DNA of 64,000 nucleotides. Origin: CAVSEK01 sp963726975. GTDB lineage: Bacteria > Actinomycetota > Actinomycetes > Mycobacteriales > SCTD01. Below the pieces are notes generated by a model, which did not search any database, had not been told where the DNA came from, and saw only the letters and a program-made list of their open reading frames with translations. The position numbers and the translations under genes were made by a program. Location: contig CAVSEK010000010.1 in the NCBI GenBank assembly GCA_963726975.1, positions 176,413 through 240,412 on the forward strand, read 5' to 3'. Below are positions 1-9,594 of the stretch, one piece after another (the stretch's first letter is position 1; each line of letters opens with the position of its first letter).

Positions 1-3000
1 CGGCAGCCGCTCGACGGGGCGGGCCCGGGCCGGCACGCCCGGCCACCGCCGTGCGACCGCGTCCACCGGCGGCGGCAGGGCGACCTGGGCCAGCAGCCCC
101 TCGGGCTGCAGCACCGCCCGTCCGGGCACCGGCCCGGGCAGGGCGGAGCGGGAGATGCCCGCGGCGGTGTAGTCGTGCGGGTCGGCGAGCTGGAAGAGCC
201 AGGTCTGGGTCGTCGCGCCGGCGACCGGGCCCGGCACGACCGCCGGCCGCTCCGCGGTCAGCGCCACGGCGAGCCCGACGGCGGGGCCCTCGGCGTGCAG
301 GCGGACGAGGAGGTCGAGCAGCTCCAGGCCGTCGGCGTCGTCCCAGCTGCTGCGGAGCGCGCCGAGCTCGTCGACGAGCAGGACGGTCAGCGTGGTCCCC
401 GGGACCGGTGACGCTCGACGGTGGTCGAGCTCGTCGCGCAGCCGGCGCAGCAGCCGGCCGGCCCGCTCCCGGTCGTGCGCGGGGACGACCGCGCCGGTGT
501 GCGGGAGCCCGCCCAGCGGCGCGAGGCCCCCCGCACCCGCGTCGAGGGCGTAGAGCTCGAGCTCGCCGGGGGACAGCCGGCGGGCGAGGGCGAGCGCGAC
601 GGCGAGCAGCGCGGTCGTGGTGCCGCTGCCGGGTCTGCCGAGCAGCAGCAGCCCGCCCTGCGCAGGGCACCAGCCGGCGGGGCGCCGGAGCTGTGCGTCG
701 GGGTCGTCGGCCAGCGCCACGACCGCGCAGCCGGGCGCGCCCGGCGGCAGCTCGTCCGCGGGGACGAGGGTGGGCAGGGGCTCGGGCCAGGGGCGCCGTG
801 GTGGCGCCAGCCCCGCCGCCTGGTGGGCGGCGACGACCGCGTCGACGAGCCGTGCGAGGTCGCTGGGGCCGACCGGGCCCGACCTGGCCACCGGGACACC
901 CGGCCCGCCGCCGCCGCCGGCCCGGCCGCCCTCGTCCGGGCCGGCCGGTTCGCCCCCGACCACCCGCACCCGCACCCGCGGGCCGGCGTCGGGCGGGGGT
1001 CCGGTCGCGAGCGCGGTCTGGGCGAGCAGGACCTCGCCGGGCCCGAGGCGGACGAGCGCCCGGCCGGGGGTCGTCCGGCTCAGCTGCGCGGCGTCGGGCA
1101 CCCCGACGACGTCGCTGGAGTCGGCGGCGTCCTGCACGCGCAGCGCGATGCGCAGCCCGGTGTTGGCGCGGATGTCGTCGCTCACCGCGCCGGACGGCCG
1201 CTGGGTCGCCAGGACGAGGTGCACGCCCAGGGTGCGGCCGCGCTGCGCGATGCCGACCAGGGAGCTGACGAAGCCCGGCAGCTCCTGCTTGAGCGTGGCG
1301 AACTCGTCGACGACCACCACCAGCCGGGGCAGCGGGTCGGGCCGCCCGAGCGCCAGGAAGGCGGGCAGGGCGTCGACGCCGGCAGCGCGCAGCACCCGCT
1401 CGCGGTGCCGCAGCTCGGCCTCCAGCGCGCGCAGCGCGCGGGCGCCGAGCTGCTCGTCGAGGTCGGTGACCAGCCCGACGACGTGCGGCAGCCGCCCGCA
1501 CGCGTCGAAGGCGGCGCCGCCCTTGTAGTCGACGAGCACGAAGGTGAGGTGGTCGGCGTCGGTGTGCGCGGCGAGCCCGGCGACGAGCGTGCGCAGCAGC
1601 TCGCTCTTGCCCGCGCCCGTGGTGCCGGCGACCAGGGCGTGGGCGCCGTCGCGGACGAGGTCGAGCACGAGCGGACCCTGCTCGGTCACGCCGACCGGGG
1701 TCCGCAGTCCCGGGTCGGCGCCGGCGACCGCCCAGCGGGCGCGGACCGCGCCCGCGTCGGCGTCCTGCAGGTCGAGCAGCGGCAGCAGGCGCACCTGCGC
1801 GGGCAGGCCCGCCCCGGCGACGGCGGCGTCCGGGTCGGTGTAGCGGGCCTGGTCCCGGGCGCAGCGCCGCGCGTCCTCGAGCGACAGCCCGGCGACGAGC
1901 AGGTCGGGCACCCGCGTGCCGTCGCGCAGGCGGTGCAGGGTCGCCGTCCCGTCGGGCCGCACCTCGAGCACGGTGTCGCAGGCGTCCGGGAGCGCGTCGC
2001 GGGCACCGGCGAGCACGACGCCGCTGACCCGCCCGCCACGCAGCAGCCGGCGGGCCGGGCGCGCCGCGCCGCGGGTCAGCGACTCGCCGTCGAGCACGAG
2101 CAGCAGCGGGCCCCCGGTCGGGACGGCGAGCGCGTGCAGCGCCGCGTCGACCTCCACGGGGTCGTCGGACACCCACGCGCCGTCCGGTGCCCGCGCGTGC
2201 GGCAGCGCGCGGCACCAGTCCCAGCCGGAGGCCCGGCCGGGGTCGCAGAACGCGCCGACCACCAGGTCGGACGGGCCGCTGGTGACCGTGGCGGCACAGA
2301 CGACCGCGCGCGCGACGGCCCGGGCCGCGTCGGTGTCGCCGACGATCCCGAGCACCCCGCCGGCGGACAGGTCGACCACCACGGGGGCCTCCACGAGCAG
2401 TCCGGACCGCAGCACGGCCCGCACGTCCGTCGGCGGCTCCGGGTGGGCGGGCACCCCGTCGCCCCACGCCCAGGGCCGGTCGGCCGTCCCGACCCGGACC
2501 CGCAGCGCGTCCGGGTCGCCGGCCCGCCGCTCCCACAGCCGGGTGCTCGGCAGGCGGGCCCGCCGCAGCACCTCGGCGGGGTCCGGCGCCAGCTCCCTGA
2601 GCCGCTGCCGCTCAGCCCGGCAGGCCTGCCTCAGCTGCTCCTGCAGCACCGACAGCTCGGCCCGCCGCCGGTGCGCCTCCCGACGGCCGGCCCGGCTGCC
2701 GCGCCGCCGCGCCTCCGCCCAGCTGCTCAGCGCCAGGAGCGGGCTGAGCGCGCTGAACAGCGCGTAGCGCGCGTCGCGGGTCACGGCGACCAGCACCCCC
2801 GCCAGCACGAGCGGACCCAGCAGGGCCGCCCACGGCAGCGGCTCGGCCGGACGTGCCGGCACCTCCCGCGGCAGCGTGGGCGCCGCCGCCGGAGGGGCGA
2901 CCACCACCCGGGGAGGCCGGTGCCAGGCGGCGCCGGCCGGGCCCGCGGGCGCGTCGTCGACGACCGGCTCCACCTGCAGCAGCAGCCCGCCCACCCGCAG

Positions 3001-3525
3001 CGCGGCGTCGGGCGGGCCCGGCAGCAGCCCGCGCACCGGCACCCCGTCGAGCCGGGCCGGCACCCGCGCTCCCGCGTCGGCCACGAGCAGGCCGTCGTCC
3101 GTCGTGGCCACCGTGCAGTGCGACCGGGACACCGCCGGGTCGGGCACGTCGACGGTCGCCCCGCGCCCGACGAGCAGCTCGCCCCGCAGCGGCCAGCGCC
3201 GGCCCGCGGCAGCGCCTCCGGCAGCGACCACCTCGTACGCCGCCCCGGTCCGCACGCCGGTCCGCACCCCGGTCCGCACCCCGGTCTGCACCCCGGGCCC
3301 CACCGCGGGCACGAAGCCGCCGCCGACCTCGACGACCGCCCCCTCGACGAGCCCGGCCGACTCCGCCGGCCGGTCCGCCGGCACCCGCTGCCCGGCGACC
3401 CGCACCAGCGGCGGGCACGGCCCGCCGGTGACGGCCCGCACCACCTCGGCGAGCGTCGCCCCCGGCGCCCGCACCTCGACGTCGACCTCCCGCTCGCCCT
3501 CGGGCGTGCGCACCACCAGCAGCAC
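1..3525 (-). CDS. FHA and FtsK/SpoIIIE-domain ATPase (truncated at window edge)
   Basis: Membrane-anchored P-loop ATPase of the FtsK/SpoIIIE/EccC superfamily, which moves DNA or protein substrates through a membrane pore. From the GTG at 3525 the order is: an N-terminal ubiquitin-like stretch, an FHA domain (GRG then SRSHC) near residues 125-180, two hydrophobic segments around residues 235-275, a first ATPase with Walker A GTTGAGKS near residue 635 and acidic VVVDEFAT near 738, then a second ATPase with a degenerate loop GRPGSGTT near 960. The frame runs off the left end without a stop, so the C-terminus is missing. A 12-bp tandem repeat encodes a TGVR-type linker before the FHA domain. The FHA plus tandem FtsK arrangement resembles type VII secretion EccC-like proteins, but no ESX partners are visible, so the substrate is unknown. 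The start is chosen because cca begins divergently 59 bp away. Confidence 0.85.
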   Translation of the reverse strand, partial: MLLVVRTPEGEREVDVEVRAPGATLAEVVRAVTGGPCPPLVRVAGQRVPADRPAESAGLVEGAVVEVGGGFVPAVGPGVQTGVRTGVRTGVRTGAAYEVVAAGGAAAGRRWPLRGELLVGRGATVDVPDPAVSRSHCTVATTDDGLLVADAGARVPARLDGVPVRGLLPGPPDAALRVGGLLLQVEPVVDDAPAGPAGAAWHRPPRVVVAPPAAAPTLPREVPARPAEPLPWAALLGPLVLAGVLVAVTRDARYALFSALSPLLALSSWAEARRRGSRAGRREAHRRRAELSVLQEQLRQACRAERQRLRELAPDPAEVLRRARLPSTRLWERRAGDPDALRVRVGTADRPWAWGDGVPAHPEPPTDVRAVLRSGLLVEAPVVVDLSAGGVLGIVGDTDAARAVARAVVCAATVTSGPSDLVVGAFCDPGRASGWDWCRALPHARAPDGAWVSDDPVEVDAALHALAVPTGGPLLLVLDGESLTRGAARPARRLLRGGRVSGVVLAGARDALPDACDTVLEVRPDGTATLHRLRDGTRVPDLLVAGLSLEDARRCARDQARYTDPDAAVAGAGLPAQVRLLPLLDLQDADAGAVRARWAVAGADPGLRTPVGVTEQGPLVLDLVRDGAHALVAGTTGAGKSELLRTLVAGLAAHTDADHLTFVLVDYKGGAAFDACGRLPHVVGLVTDLDEQLGARALRALEAELRHRERVLRAAGVDALPAFLALGRPDPLPRLVVVVDEFATLKQELPGFVSSLVGIAQRGRTLGVHLVLATQRPSGAVSDDIRANTGLRIALRVQDAADSSDVVGVPDAAQLSRTTPGRALVRLGPGEVLLAQTALATGPPPDAGPRVRVRVVGGEPAGPDEGGRAGGGGGPGVPVARSGPVGPSDLARLVDAVVAAHQAAGLAPPRRPWPEPLPTLVPADELPPGAPGCAVVALADDPDAQLRRPAGWCPAQGGLLLLGRPGSGTTTALLAVALALARRLSPGELELYALDAGAGGLAPLGGLPHTGAVVPAHDRERAGRLLRRLRDELDHRRASPVPGTTLTVLLVDELGALRSSWDDADGLELLDLLVRLHAEGPAVGLAVALTAERPAVVPGPVAGATTQTWLFQLADPHDYTAAGISRSALPGPVPGRAVLQPEGLLAQVALPPPVDAVARRWPGVPARARPVERLP
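3245..3294. repeat. 12-bp tandem repeat (four copies)
   Basis: Four near-identical 12-bp units of the type CCGGTCCGCACC lie inside the FHA/FtsK gene and encode a (R/Q)TGV linker between the N-terminal region and the FHA domain. Units differ at single positions, as expected from slippage expansion in frame. Confidence 0.8.
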
Positions 3526-3583
3526 GGCGGGACCGTGGCACAGCGCCGCCCGGGAGGACAGCCGTCTCCTAGCCTCTGTGGAC

Positions 3584-5026
3584 ATGTCCCTGTCGCAGGT
3601 CCAGCAGAACGCGGTGCGCGAGCTGCTGCGCGTCTCGCCGGTCGCGGTGGAGCTCGGCGAGCGGTTCCGGGCGGCGGGGCACGCGCTGCACCTGGTCGGC
3701 GGCTCGGTGCGCGACGCGCTGCTCGGCCGCCTCGGCGACGACCTGGACCTCACCACCGACGCCCGGCCCGAGCAGGTGCTCGCGATCGCCGCCGGGTGGG
3801 CCGAGGCGACCTGGGACACCGGCATCGCCTTCGGGACCGTCGGGCTGGCCAAGCGCGGCTTCAAGCTCGAGGTGACGACCTACCGCGCCGAGGCGTACGA
3901 GCCCGGCTCGCGCAACCCGGTCGTCGCGTTCGGGGACTCGCTCGCCGACGACCTGGGCCGCCGCGACCTCACCGTCAACGCCCTGGCCGTCGCGCTGCCC
4001 GACTGGCGGGCCCCCGACGCGTTCGTCGACCCGTACGGCGGTCTGGACGACCTCGCGGCCCGCCGCCTGCGCACGCCGGGCCGCCCGGAGGACTCCTTCG
4101 ACGACGACCCGCTGCGGATGCTGCGGGTCGCCCGGTTCGCCAGCCAGCTGGGCTTCGCGCCCGACCCCGGTGTCGTCGCGGCGATGGCGGCGATGGCGGA
4201 CCGCCTGGAGATCATCACGCGCGAGCGGGTCAAGGAGGAGCTGTCCAAGCTGCTGCTCGGCGGCGCGCCGCGGGCCGGGCTGGAGCTGCTCGTCGACACC
4301 GGGCTGGCCGCCCACGTGCTGCCCGAGCTGCCCGCGCTGCGGCTGGAGATCGACGAGCACCACCAGCACAAGGACGTCTACGAGCACACGCTGCAGGTGC
4401 TCGAGCGGGCCGTACGGCTGGAGACCGACGGTCCCGACCTCGTCCTGCGCCTCGCGGCGCTGCTGCACGACATCGGCAAGCCGCGCACCCGGCGGCACGA
4501 GGCCGGCGGCGGCGTCTCCTTCCACCACCACGAGGTGGTCGGCGCGAAGATGGCGCGCAAGCGGCTGCAGGCGCTCACCTACGGCAAGGACCTCGTCGAG
4601 GCGGTGACGCTGCTCACCGAGCTGCACCTGCGCTTCCACGGGTACGGCCGCGGCGAGTGGACCGACAGCGCCGTCCGGCGCTACGTCACCGACGCCGGCC
4701 CGCAGCTGGACCGGCTGCACGCGCTGGTGCGCTCGGACTGCACCACCCGCAACCGCCGCCGCGCCGCCGCGCTGGCCGGGGCGTACGACGACCTCGAGGC
4801 CCGGATCGCGGCGCTGCGCGCGAAGGAGGAGCTCGACCGGATCCGCCCGGACCTGTCCGGCGAGCAGGTGATGGCGCTGCTGGGCCTGCCGCCGGGACGT
4901 CCGGTGGGGATGGCCCTCAAGCACCTGCTCGCGCTGCGGATGGAGCACGGCCCGCTCGGCGAGCAGCGGGCGACCGAGGAGCTGTTCACCTGGGCGGAGC
5001 AGCAGGGCATCGCCCGCCCGGCCTAG
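3584..5026 (+). CDS. cca: CCA tRNA nucleotidyltransferase
   Basis: Adds or repairs the 3' CCA end of tRNAs. The 480-residue protein has the nucleotidyltransferase signature LVGGSVRDALLG near residue 40 with the metal-binding DLDLTTDA just after, the RRDLTVNA motif, the arginine-rich DDPLRMLRVARFA motif, and an HD-type domain (HHQHKDVYEH, LLHDIGKP) in the second half. Length and HD fusion match the actinobacterial PcnA/Cca family. The ATG at 3584 is chosen because the protein then starts directly at the family N-terminus. It is divergent from the FtsK-type gene. In many actinobacteria cca sits near the replication origin, consistent with rpsF and dnaB downstream. Confidence 0.95.
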   Translation: MSLSQVQQNAVRELLRVSPVAVELGERFRAAGHALHLVGGSVRDALLGRLGDDLDLTTDARPEQVLAIAAGWAEATWDTGIAFGTVGLAKRGFKLEVTTYRAEAYEPGSRNPVVAFGDSLADDLGRRDLTVNALAVALPDWRAPDAFVDPYGGLDDLAARRLRTPGRPEDSFDDDPLRMLRVARFASQLGFAPDPGVVAAMAAMADRLEIITRERVKEELSKLLLGGAPRAGLELLVDTGLAAHVLPELPALRLEIDEHHQHKDVYEHTLQVLERAVRLETDGPDLVLRLAALLHDIGKPRTRRHEAGGGVSFHHHEVVGAKMARKRLQALTYGKDLVEAVTLLTELHLRFHGYGRGEWTDSAVRRYVTDAGPQLDRLHALVRSDCTTRNRRRAAALAGAYDDLEARIAALRAKEELDRIRPDLSGEQVMALLGLPPGRPVGMALKHLLALRMEHGPLGEQRATEELFTWAEQQGIARPA

Positions 5027-5074
5027 TCCTTTCTCGTCATGTCGAGGACGGGGCAGACCGGACAAGATGGACGG

Positions 5075-6286
5075 GTGCCTGCCGTCGTCCCGCGTGCCCT
5101 CGTGCCCGTGGTGGCGCTCGTCGGTGCGCTGGTGCTCGCCGCCGCCGGCGTGGTGGCGCTGACCGACGACGCCTCGAGCGCCGACACCCGGCTCGCCGGT
5201 CTGCGCGGCGCCGTCGTGCTCGAGGTCGCGGGCGCCGTCGCCCCGGCGGTCGAGGGCCAGGTCGTCCCGACAGGCGGCCGGGTCGTCACGGCCGACGGCG
5301 GCGCGGCGGTGCTGCAGACCCGGGGCCGCACCGTCGAGCTCGCCGGGGGCAGCGCCCTGACCGTCGTCGACGGGGCGGCACAGCGCCTGGAGCGGGGCAC
5401 CGTGCTCGTCGACGCGAGCTCCGGGCCGGACGTGACCGTCTCCTCCGACAGCGCCGACGTGCGCAGCCGCGACGACGCCGTGCTGCGCGTCGAGCGCGGG
5501 GTGGCGCTGCGCGTCGCGGCCTACCGCGGCGCCGCGCAGGTGCAGGCCAGCGGGCGCAGCGCGCGCACCGCCGTGCCGGCGCTGCGCCAGGTCCTCGTCC
5601 CGCTCGGCGGCGCCGCCGGGCCGGTCGGCGTGCTCGCGCTCGTGCCGGGCGACCCCTGGGAGGCCCGTCCCGAGGTCGCGGGCGCCGTCGTCGCCCTCTC
5701 GAGCGCGCTCGACCGGCTCGCCGGCGAGGTGACCGACGCGCAGGTGGTGCCGGCCGCGCTGCAGGCGCAGGTCGCCGACGACGCGGTCGCCCCGCCGGGC
5801 GAGCGGGCCGTCGGGCTCGCCCTGGCCCGGGCCGCGGGGGGCGACGCCCGCTACCCGCAGGTCCGCGACGCCCGCCGCGCCGGTGCGTCGTGGGGTCCGC
5901 TGGCCGTCGTGCTCGACGCCTCGGGCGGTGCGGTGACGAGCCAGCTCGACGCGCTGCTCGCCCCCCAGCTCACTCCCGGGCTGCTCGCCGCCGCCCCCGG
6001 CGACGCCGCGGCCGCGCTCGACGCGCTCACCGGCGCGCGCCGCACGTCGCCCGCACCGGCCGCCCCGGCGCCGCGTGCCCCCACGGCGCCCGCGGGCCCC
6101 GCGCCCGCTCCGACGACCTCCACGCCCCGACCGGCCCCCACCCCCTCGCCGACGCGGCCCGCCGGCCCGCTCGCCCCCGTCACCGACGTCGTGGGCGACC
6201 TGCTCGACCAGGTGCTCACCCAGGGGCCGCTGCCCAGCTCGGGCGCTCCGGTGCTCCCGCTGCCCCGCCTGCCGCTGCGCGGCTGA
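5075..6286 (+). CDS. FecR-like anchored protein with Pro-rich C-terminus
   Basis: Predicted envelope protein of about 403 residues. An N-terminal hydrophobic segment (VPVVALVGALVLAAAGVVAL) acts as signal anchor. It is followed by a FecR-type beta-rich region (LRGAVVLEVAG, VVPTGGRVVTADGGAAVLQT, ELAGGSALTVVDGAAQRLERGTVLV). The C-terminal third is Pro/Ala/Thr-rich, with PAPAAPAPRAPT-like tracts, and probably spans or decorates the cell wall. The GTG at 5075 is preferred; an in-frame ATG at 5039 would add a short polar extension. It follows cca by under 50 bp and may be co-transcribed. Real FecR proteins regulate sigma factors, but no sigma gene is adjacent, so only the fold resemblance is claimed. 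Confidence 0.7.
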   Translation: MPAVVPRALVPVVALVGALVLAAAGVVALTDDASSADTRLAGLRGAVVLEVAGAVAPAVEGQVVPTGGRVVTADGGAAVLQTRGRTVELAGGSALTVVDGAAQRLERGTVLVDASSGPDVTVSSDSADVRSRDDAVLRVERGVALRVAAYRGAAQVQASGRSARTAVPALRQVLVPLGGAAGPVGVLALVPGDPWEARPEVAGAVVALSSALDRLAGEVTDAQVVPAALQAQVADDAVAPPGERAVGLALARAAGGDARYPQVRDARRAGASWGPLAVVLDASGGAVTSQLDALLAPQLTPGLLAAAPGDAAAALDALTGARRTSPAPAAPAPRAPTAPAGPAPAPTTSTPRPAPTPSPTRPAGPLAPVTDVVGDLLDQVLTQGPLPSSGAPVLPLPRLPLRG

Positions 6287-6307
6287 GCAGACCGACCCGT
6301 CCGGGCC

Positions 6308-7630
6308 TCAGCCGCGCTCGACCACCGGCTCGGGCGGCTCGACGGCGGCCCGCCGCGCCGACGCCGTGCCGTAGACCAGCGCCGTCAGCGCGTACCCGGC
6401 GGCGACGATCCCCAGCACGACGTAGCTCTTGCCGTCGTCGGGCAGCAGCACGGCCGCCAGCCCCGCGGCGGACACGAAGCTGGCGTTGAAGGTGGTGTCG
6501 TAGAAGGAGAAGACCCGGCCGCGGAAGGCGTCCTCGACGGTCTCCTGCAGCAGCGTGTCGACGCAGATCTTGCTGGCCTGCGCGGCGAAGCCGAGGAAGG
6601 CCGCCGCGACGAGGAAGGCGCCGTGCGTGTACGGCACGCCGAACACGACCTCCACGACGGCGGCCGCGCCGAACACGGCGGTGACCCACCGCTGCGTGCC
6701 GATCGCGCGGGTGACCCGCGGGGTCACGAGGGCGGCGAGCAGCCCGCCCAGGCCGGAGGCGATGACGACCGCGGCCAGCCCGCTCACGCCCCGGCCGATG
6801 GCGCCGGTGTCGGTGTAGAGCAGCAGGGTCGCGACGAACGACAGGCCGTAGAAGAAGCGGTGCGCCGTGATGGCGGCCAGCCCGCGGGCGGCCGGACCGC
6901 GCTCGCGCACGTGCGCCGCGCCCTGCCGCACGCCGCGCACCACCCGGGCCAGGGCCTCGCGCCAGTGCCCCTCGGGCGGGTCGTCGGGTCCCAGCAGGTC
7001 GCGCCCGATGCGTACGGCCAGCAGCGCCACGCCGGCGTAGACCGCGGCGGCGACCAGCGAGGAGCGGGAAGCGCCGACGTCGCCCTCGCCGAACAGCGGA
7101 CGCAGCCCGACGGCGGCGCCACCCCCGAGGATCGCCATGCCGCCCCCGAGCGTGGTGCTGAAGGAGTTGGCGATGACCAGCCGCCGCGGCTCGACGACGT
7201 GCGGCAGGGACGCCGACAGCCCGGAGAGCACGAACCGGTTCACCGACACCACGACGAGCGCGAGCAGCTGCACCGGCGGCGAGGTCGCACCCAGGACGGC
7301 CAGCAGCGCAGCGAAGGCGACGACGAGCCCGGCGCGCAGGAGGTTGGCGTTGACGAGGACCCGCTGGCGCCTCCAGCGGTCCAGGAACACCCCGGCGAAG
7401 GGTCCGATGACGCTGTACGGCAGCAGCAGGACGGCGAAGCTGCTGGCCGCCTGCGGCGCCGACGTCGCCCGCTCCGGGTTGAAGAACACCGCGCTGAACA
7501 GCGCGGCCTGGAACAGCCCGTCGGAGAACTGCCCGGCCAGGCGGACCCGCAGCAGGCGCCGGAAGTCCGGCACCGCGAGCACTGCGCGCAGCGCCGCGGT
7601 GTCGGTGCTCACCTGCGGTTCACCGGGCAC
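6308..7630 (-). CDS. MFS transporter
   Basis: Polytopic transporter of about 440 residues with roughly twelve hydrophobic segments and a charged central loop (GPDDPPEGHWREALARVVRGVRQG). The loop between helices 2 and 3 carries GVFLDRWRRQRVL, a form of the MFS motif A. The family is usually a proton-coupled drug or metabolite exporter (MFS_1/MFS_3 type); the substrate cannot be told. It converges with the FecR-like gene, with 21 bp between stops. GTG at 7630 is used; an in-frame GTG at 7612 (V-S-T-D-T) is an equally possible start. Confidence 0.85.
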   Translation of the reverse strand: MPGEPQVSTDTAALRAVLAVPDFRRLLRVRLAGQFSDGLFQAALFSAVFFNPERATSAPQAASSFAVLLLPYSVIGPFAGVFLDRWRRQRVLVNANLLRAGLVVAFAALLAVLGATSPPVQLLALVVVSVNRFVLSGLSASLPHVVEPRRLVIANSFSTTLGGGMAILGGGAAVGLRPLFGEGDVGASRSSLVAAAVYAGVALLAVRIGRDLLGPDDPPEGHWREALARVVRGVRQGAAHVRERGPAARGLAAITAHRFFYGLSFVATLLLYTDTGAIGRGVSGLAAVVIASGLGGLLAALVTPRVTRAIGTQRWVTAVFGAAAVVEVVFGVPYTHGAFLVAAAFLGFAAQASKICVDTLLQETVEDAFRGRVFSFYDTTFNASFVSAAGLAAVLLPDDGKSYVVLGIVAAGYALTALVYGTASARRAAVEPPEPVVERG

Positions 7631-7979
7631 TCACCGGGTCGAGAGTAGGGGCGCGTACGGCGGCGCGCGCGGCCCGGGCCCGGGCGTGCCGCCCCGGCAC
7701 GCCCCGCAGCACCTCCTCGCGGCCGGCGTGGTGGTGTCCTCGCCGCCGCGTTGCGTCCGAGCGCAGCGTCGCGGTGGTCGTTGCGCCGGCCCGCAACGCT
7801 CCTGACGAGCTCAGGACCCCCGCCCGGGGCGGTCGTGGCGCCGGGGGTGGTGCCGCCGGGCCCGGCGGCGCAGAGGCCTCCTGCACGACGGCCGGGCACC
7901 GCTGGCCGGGCCGTCACGCCGCTCCTCGTCGCCCGTCGTGGTCCGGGACGAGCACAGCGCCGGGAGCCAGGGCCGGGAG
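7631..7979. other. Intergenic stretch without a convincing gene
   Basis: About 350 bp upstream of the MFS gene. No frame here has protein-like composition. It holds one 7-bp inverted repeat, CGTTGCG at 7779-7785 and CGCAACG at 7792-7798 with a 6-nt loop, which could be a terminator of the gene to its right or an operator. No recognisable promoter was found. Confidence 0.5.
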
Positions 7980-8291
7980 TCAGGGCCGGGGATCGGTGCG
8001 CCGCCAGCCGGAGCGACCGGTCGTCGACAGCGCCGTGCGGCAGCGGGCGCACACGACCTGCACCAGGTCGGCCGAGCCGCCGCTGTCCGGGTCGACGTCC
8101 GGCCACAGCAGCGCCGGGAACGACCGCAGACCGCTGCGGCGCAGCTGGAGCCCGCACACCGTCTCGGCCTGGCCGTGCCACCAGCCGTGGACCTCGCCGG
8201 CCGGCAGGTCGGGGCCGCCGTCGGGGTCGGCCCCGCCGCCGGTCGCGGCGACCGAGGCCGACCGGCGGGCGGACGTGGAGATCCTGCGCAC
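7980..8291 (-). CDS. Small hypothetical protein with WWHG and CARC motifs
   Basis: A protein of up to 103 residues whose second half looks conserved: GWWHGQAETVCGL, then PDVDPDSGGSADLVQVVCARC. The spaced cysteines (VCGL and CARC) could bind a metal ion. The N-terminal third from GTG 8291 is low-complexity and the true start may be further in. It lies between the MFS gene and ino1 on the same strand, but the gaps are too large to assume an operon. I do not recognise a characterised family, so function is unknown. Confidence 0.55.
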   Translation of the reverse strand: MRRISTSARRSASVAATGGGADPDGGPDLPAGEVHGWWHGQAETVCGLQLRRSGLRSFPALLWPDVDPDSGGSADLVQVVCARCRTALSTTGRSGWRRTDPRP

Positions 8292-8423
8292 GCCCGCCCC
8301 CTACCCCTGCTCCCTGCCGCCGCCCCTACCGCCGCCCCTGCCGCCGCGCAGCCGTACCGCCGGGCAGCCGTACGGCCCGGCCTGCGCGGGGCAGACCGGG
8401 CCGTACGGGACGCGCGGGGAGCG

Positions 8424-9539
8424 CTAGCCGGCGACCTCGTCCTCGACGAGGTCGGCCACCGTCTCGCCGGTGATCCACGCCTCGAGGGCGGGCCGGGCGA
8501 TGTCGTCGCGCACCTGCTGCGGCGGCGACTTCATGAAGTAGGTCGACGCGGCGTGCACCGGGCCGCCCTCGCCGCGGTCGAGCGCGATCTTGGCGCACCG
8601 GACCGCGTCGATGATGACGCCAGCGCTGTTGGGGCTGTCCCAGACCTCGAGCTTGTACTCCAGGTTGAGCGGGACGTCGCCGAACGCGCGGCCCTCGAGG
8701 CGGACGTAGGCCCACTTGCGGTCGTCGAGCCACTGGACGTAGTCCGAGGGGCCGATGTGGACGTTGCGGGCGCCCATGTCGTGCTCCATGTTGGAGGTCA
8801 CGGCCTGGGTCTTGCTGATCTTCTTGGACTCCAGCCGGTCGCGCTCCAGCATGTTCTTGAAGTCCATGTTGCCGCCGACGTTGAGCTGGTAGGTGCGGTC
8901 CAGCACGACCCCGCGGTCCTCGAAGAGCTTGGCCATGACGCGGTGGGTGATCGTGGCGCCGACCTGGCTCTTGATGTCGTCACCGATGATCGGGACGCCG
9001 GCGTCGGTGAACTTCTGCGCCCACTCCGGCGTCCCGGCGATGAAGACCGGCAGCGCGTTGACGAAGGCGACCTTCGCGTCGATGGCGCACTGCGCGTAGA
9101 ACTTCGCAGCCGCCTCGGACCCGACCGGCAGGTAGCAGACGAGCACGTCGACCTGGGCGTCGCGCAGCGCCTGGACGACGTCGACGGGCTGCTCGTCGGA
9201 CTCCTCGATCGTCTCGCGGTAGTACTTGCCGAGCCCGTCGAGGGTGTGGCCGCGCTGGACGGTGACGTCCATCGGCGGCACGTCCGCGATCTTGATCGTG
9301 TTGTTCTCGCTGGCGAAGACGGCCTCGGACAGGTCGCGGCCGACCTTCTTGGCGTCGACGTCGAAGGCGAGGACGAACTGCACGTCGCGGACGTGGTAGC
9401 CGCCGAGCTCGACGTGCATGAGGCCCGGCACCCGGGCGGAGGGGTCGGCGTCGCGGTAGTACTCGACGCCCTGGACGAGCGACGCGGCACAGTTGCCGAC
9501 GCCGACGATGGCAACGCGGATGGGCGTACGGACGGCCAT
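8424..9539 (-). CDS. ino1: Inositol-3-phosphate synthase
   Basis: Converts glucose 6-phosphate to 1L-myo-inositol 1-phosphate, the first step towards phosphatidylinositol, its mannosides and mycothiol. The 371-residue protein starts VAIVGVGNCAASLVQG, the actinobacterial form of the NAD-binding glycine motif. It has SENNTIKIADVPP, VCYLPVGSE, the catalytic-region GDDIKSQVGATITHR, LNVGGNMDF and the conserved KLEVWDSPNSAG. Length matches actinobacterial MIPS, shorter than the eukaryotic form. The ATG at 9539 gives the family N-terminus. The padR gene lies directly upstream on the same strand (gap 55 bp), so a PadR-controlled padR-ino1 transcript is likely. Confidence 0.96.
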   Translation of the reverse strand: MAVRTPIRVAIVGVGNCAASLVQGVEYYRDADPSARVPGLMHVELGGYHVRDVQFVLAFDVDAKKVGRDLSEAVFASENNTIKIADVPPMDVTVQRGHTLDGLGKYYRETIEESDEQPVDVVQALRDAQVDVLVCYLPVGSEAAAKFYAQCAIDAKVAFVNALPVFIAGTPEWAQKFTDAGVPIIGDDIKSQVGATITHRVMAKLFEDRGVVLDRTYQLNVGGNMDFKNMLERDRLESKKISKTQAVTSNMEHDMGARNVHIGPSDYVQWLDDRKWAYVRLEGRAFGDVPLNLEYKLEVWDSPNSAGVIIDAVRCAKIALDRGEGGPVHAASTYFMKSPPQQVRDDIARPALEAWITGETVADLVEDEVAG

Positions 9540-9594
9540 GCGGGCGGTCTCTCTCTCGGGGGACAGGGCCCCCGGGGTGGGGGCCGCGCGGGGG

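Noticed and set aside
1..3525. Type VII (ESX) secretion locus
   Set aside because: Only an EccC-like FtsK ATPase with FHA is seen; no EsxA/B, EccB, EccD or mycosin genes lie in the window.
421..6489. Very long plus-strand open frame of about 2000 codons over the FtsK and cca genes
   Set aside because: It is Arg/Gly/Pro-rich, runs antisense to the FHA/FtsK gene and overlaps cca out of frame. Such frames arise because stop codons are rare in GC-rich DNA.
7620..7886. 88-codon minus-strand frame upstream of the MFS gene
   Set aside because: Low-complexity Ala/Pro/Arg/His composition, no ribosome-binding site, no recognisable motif.
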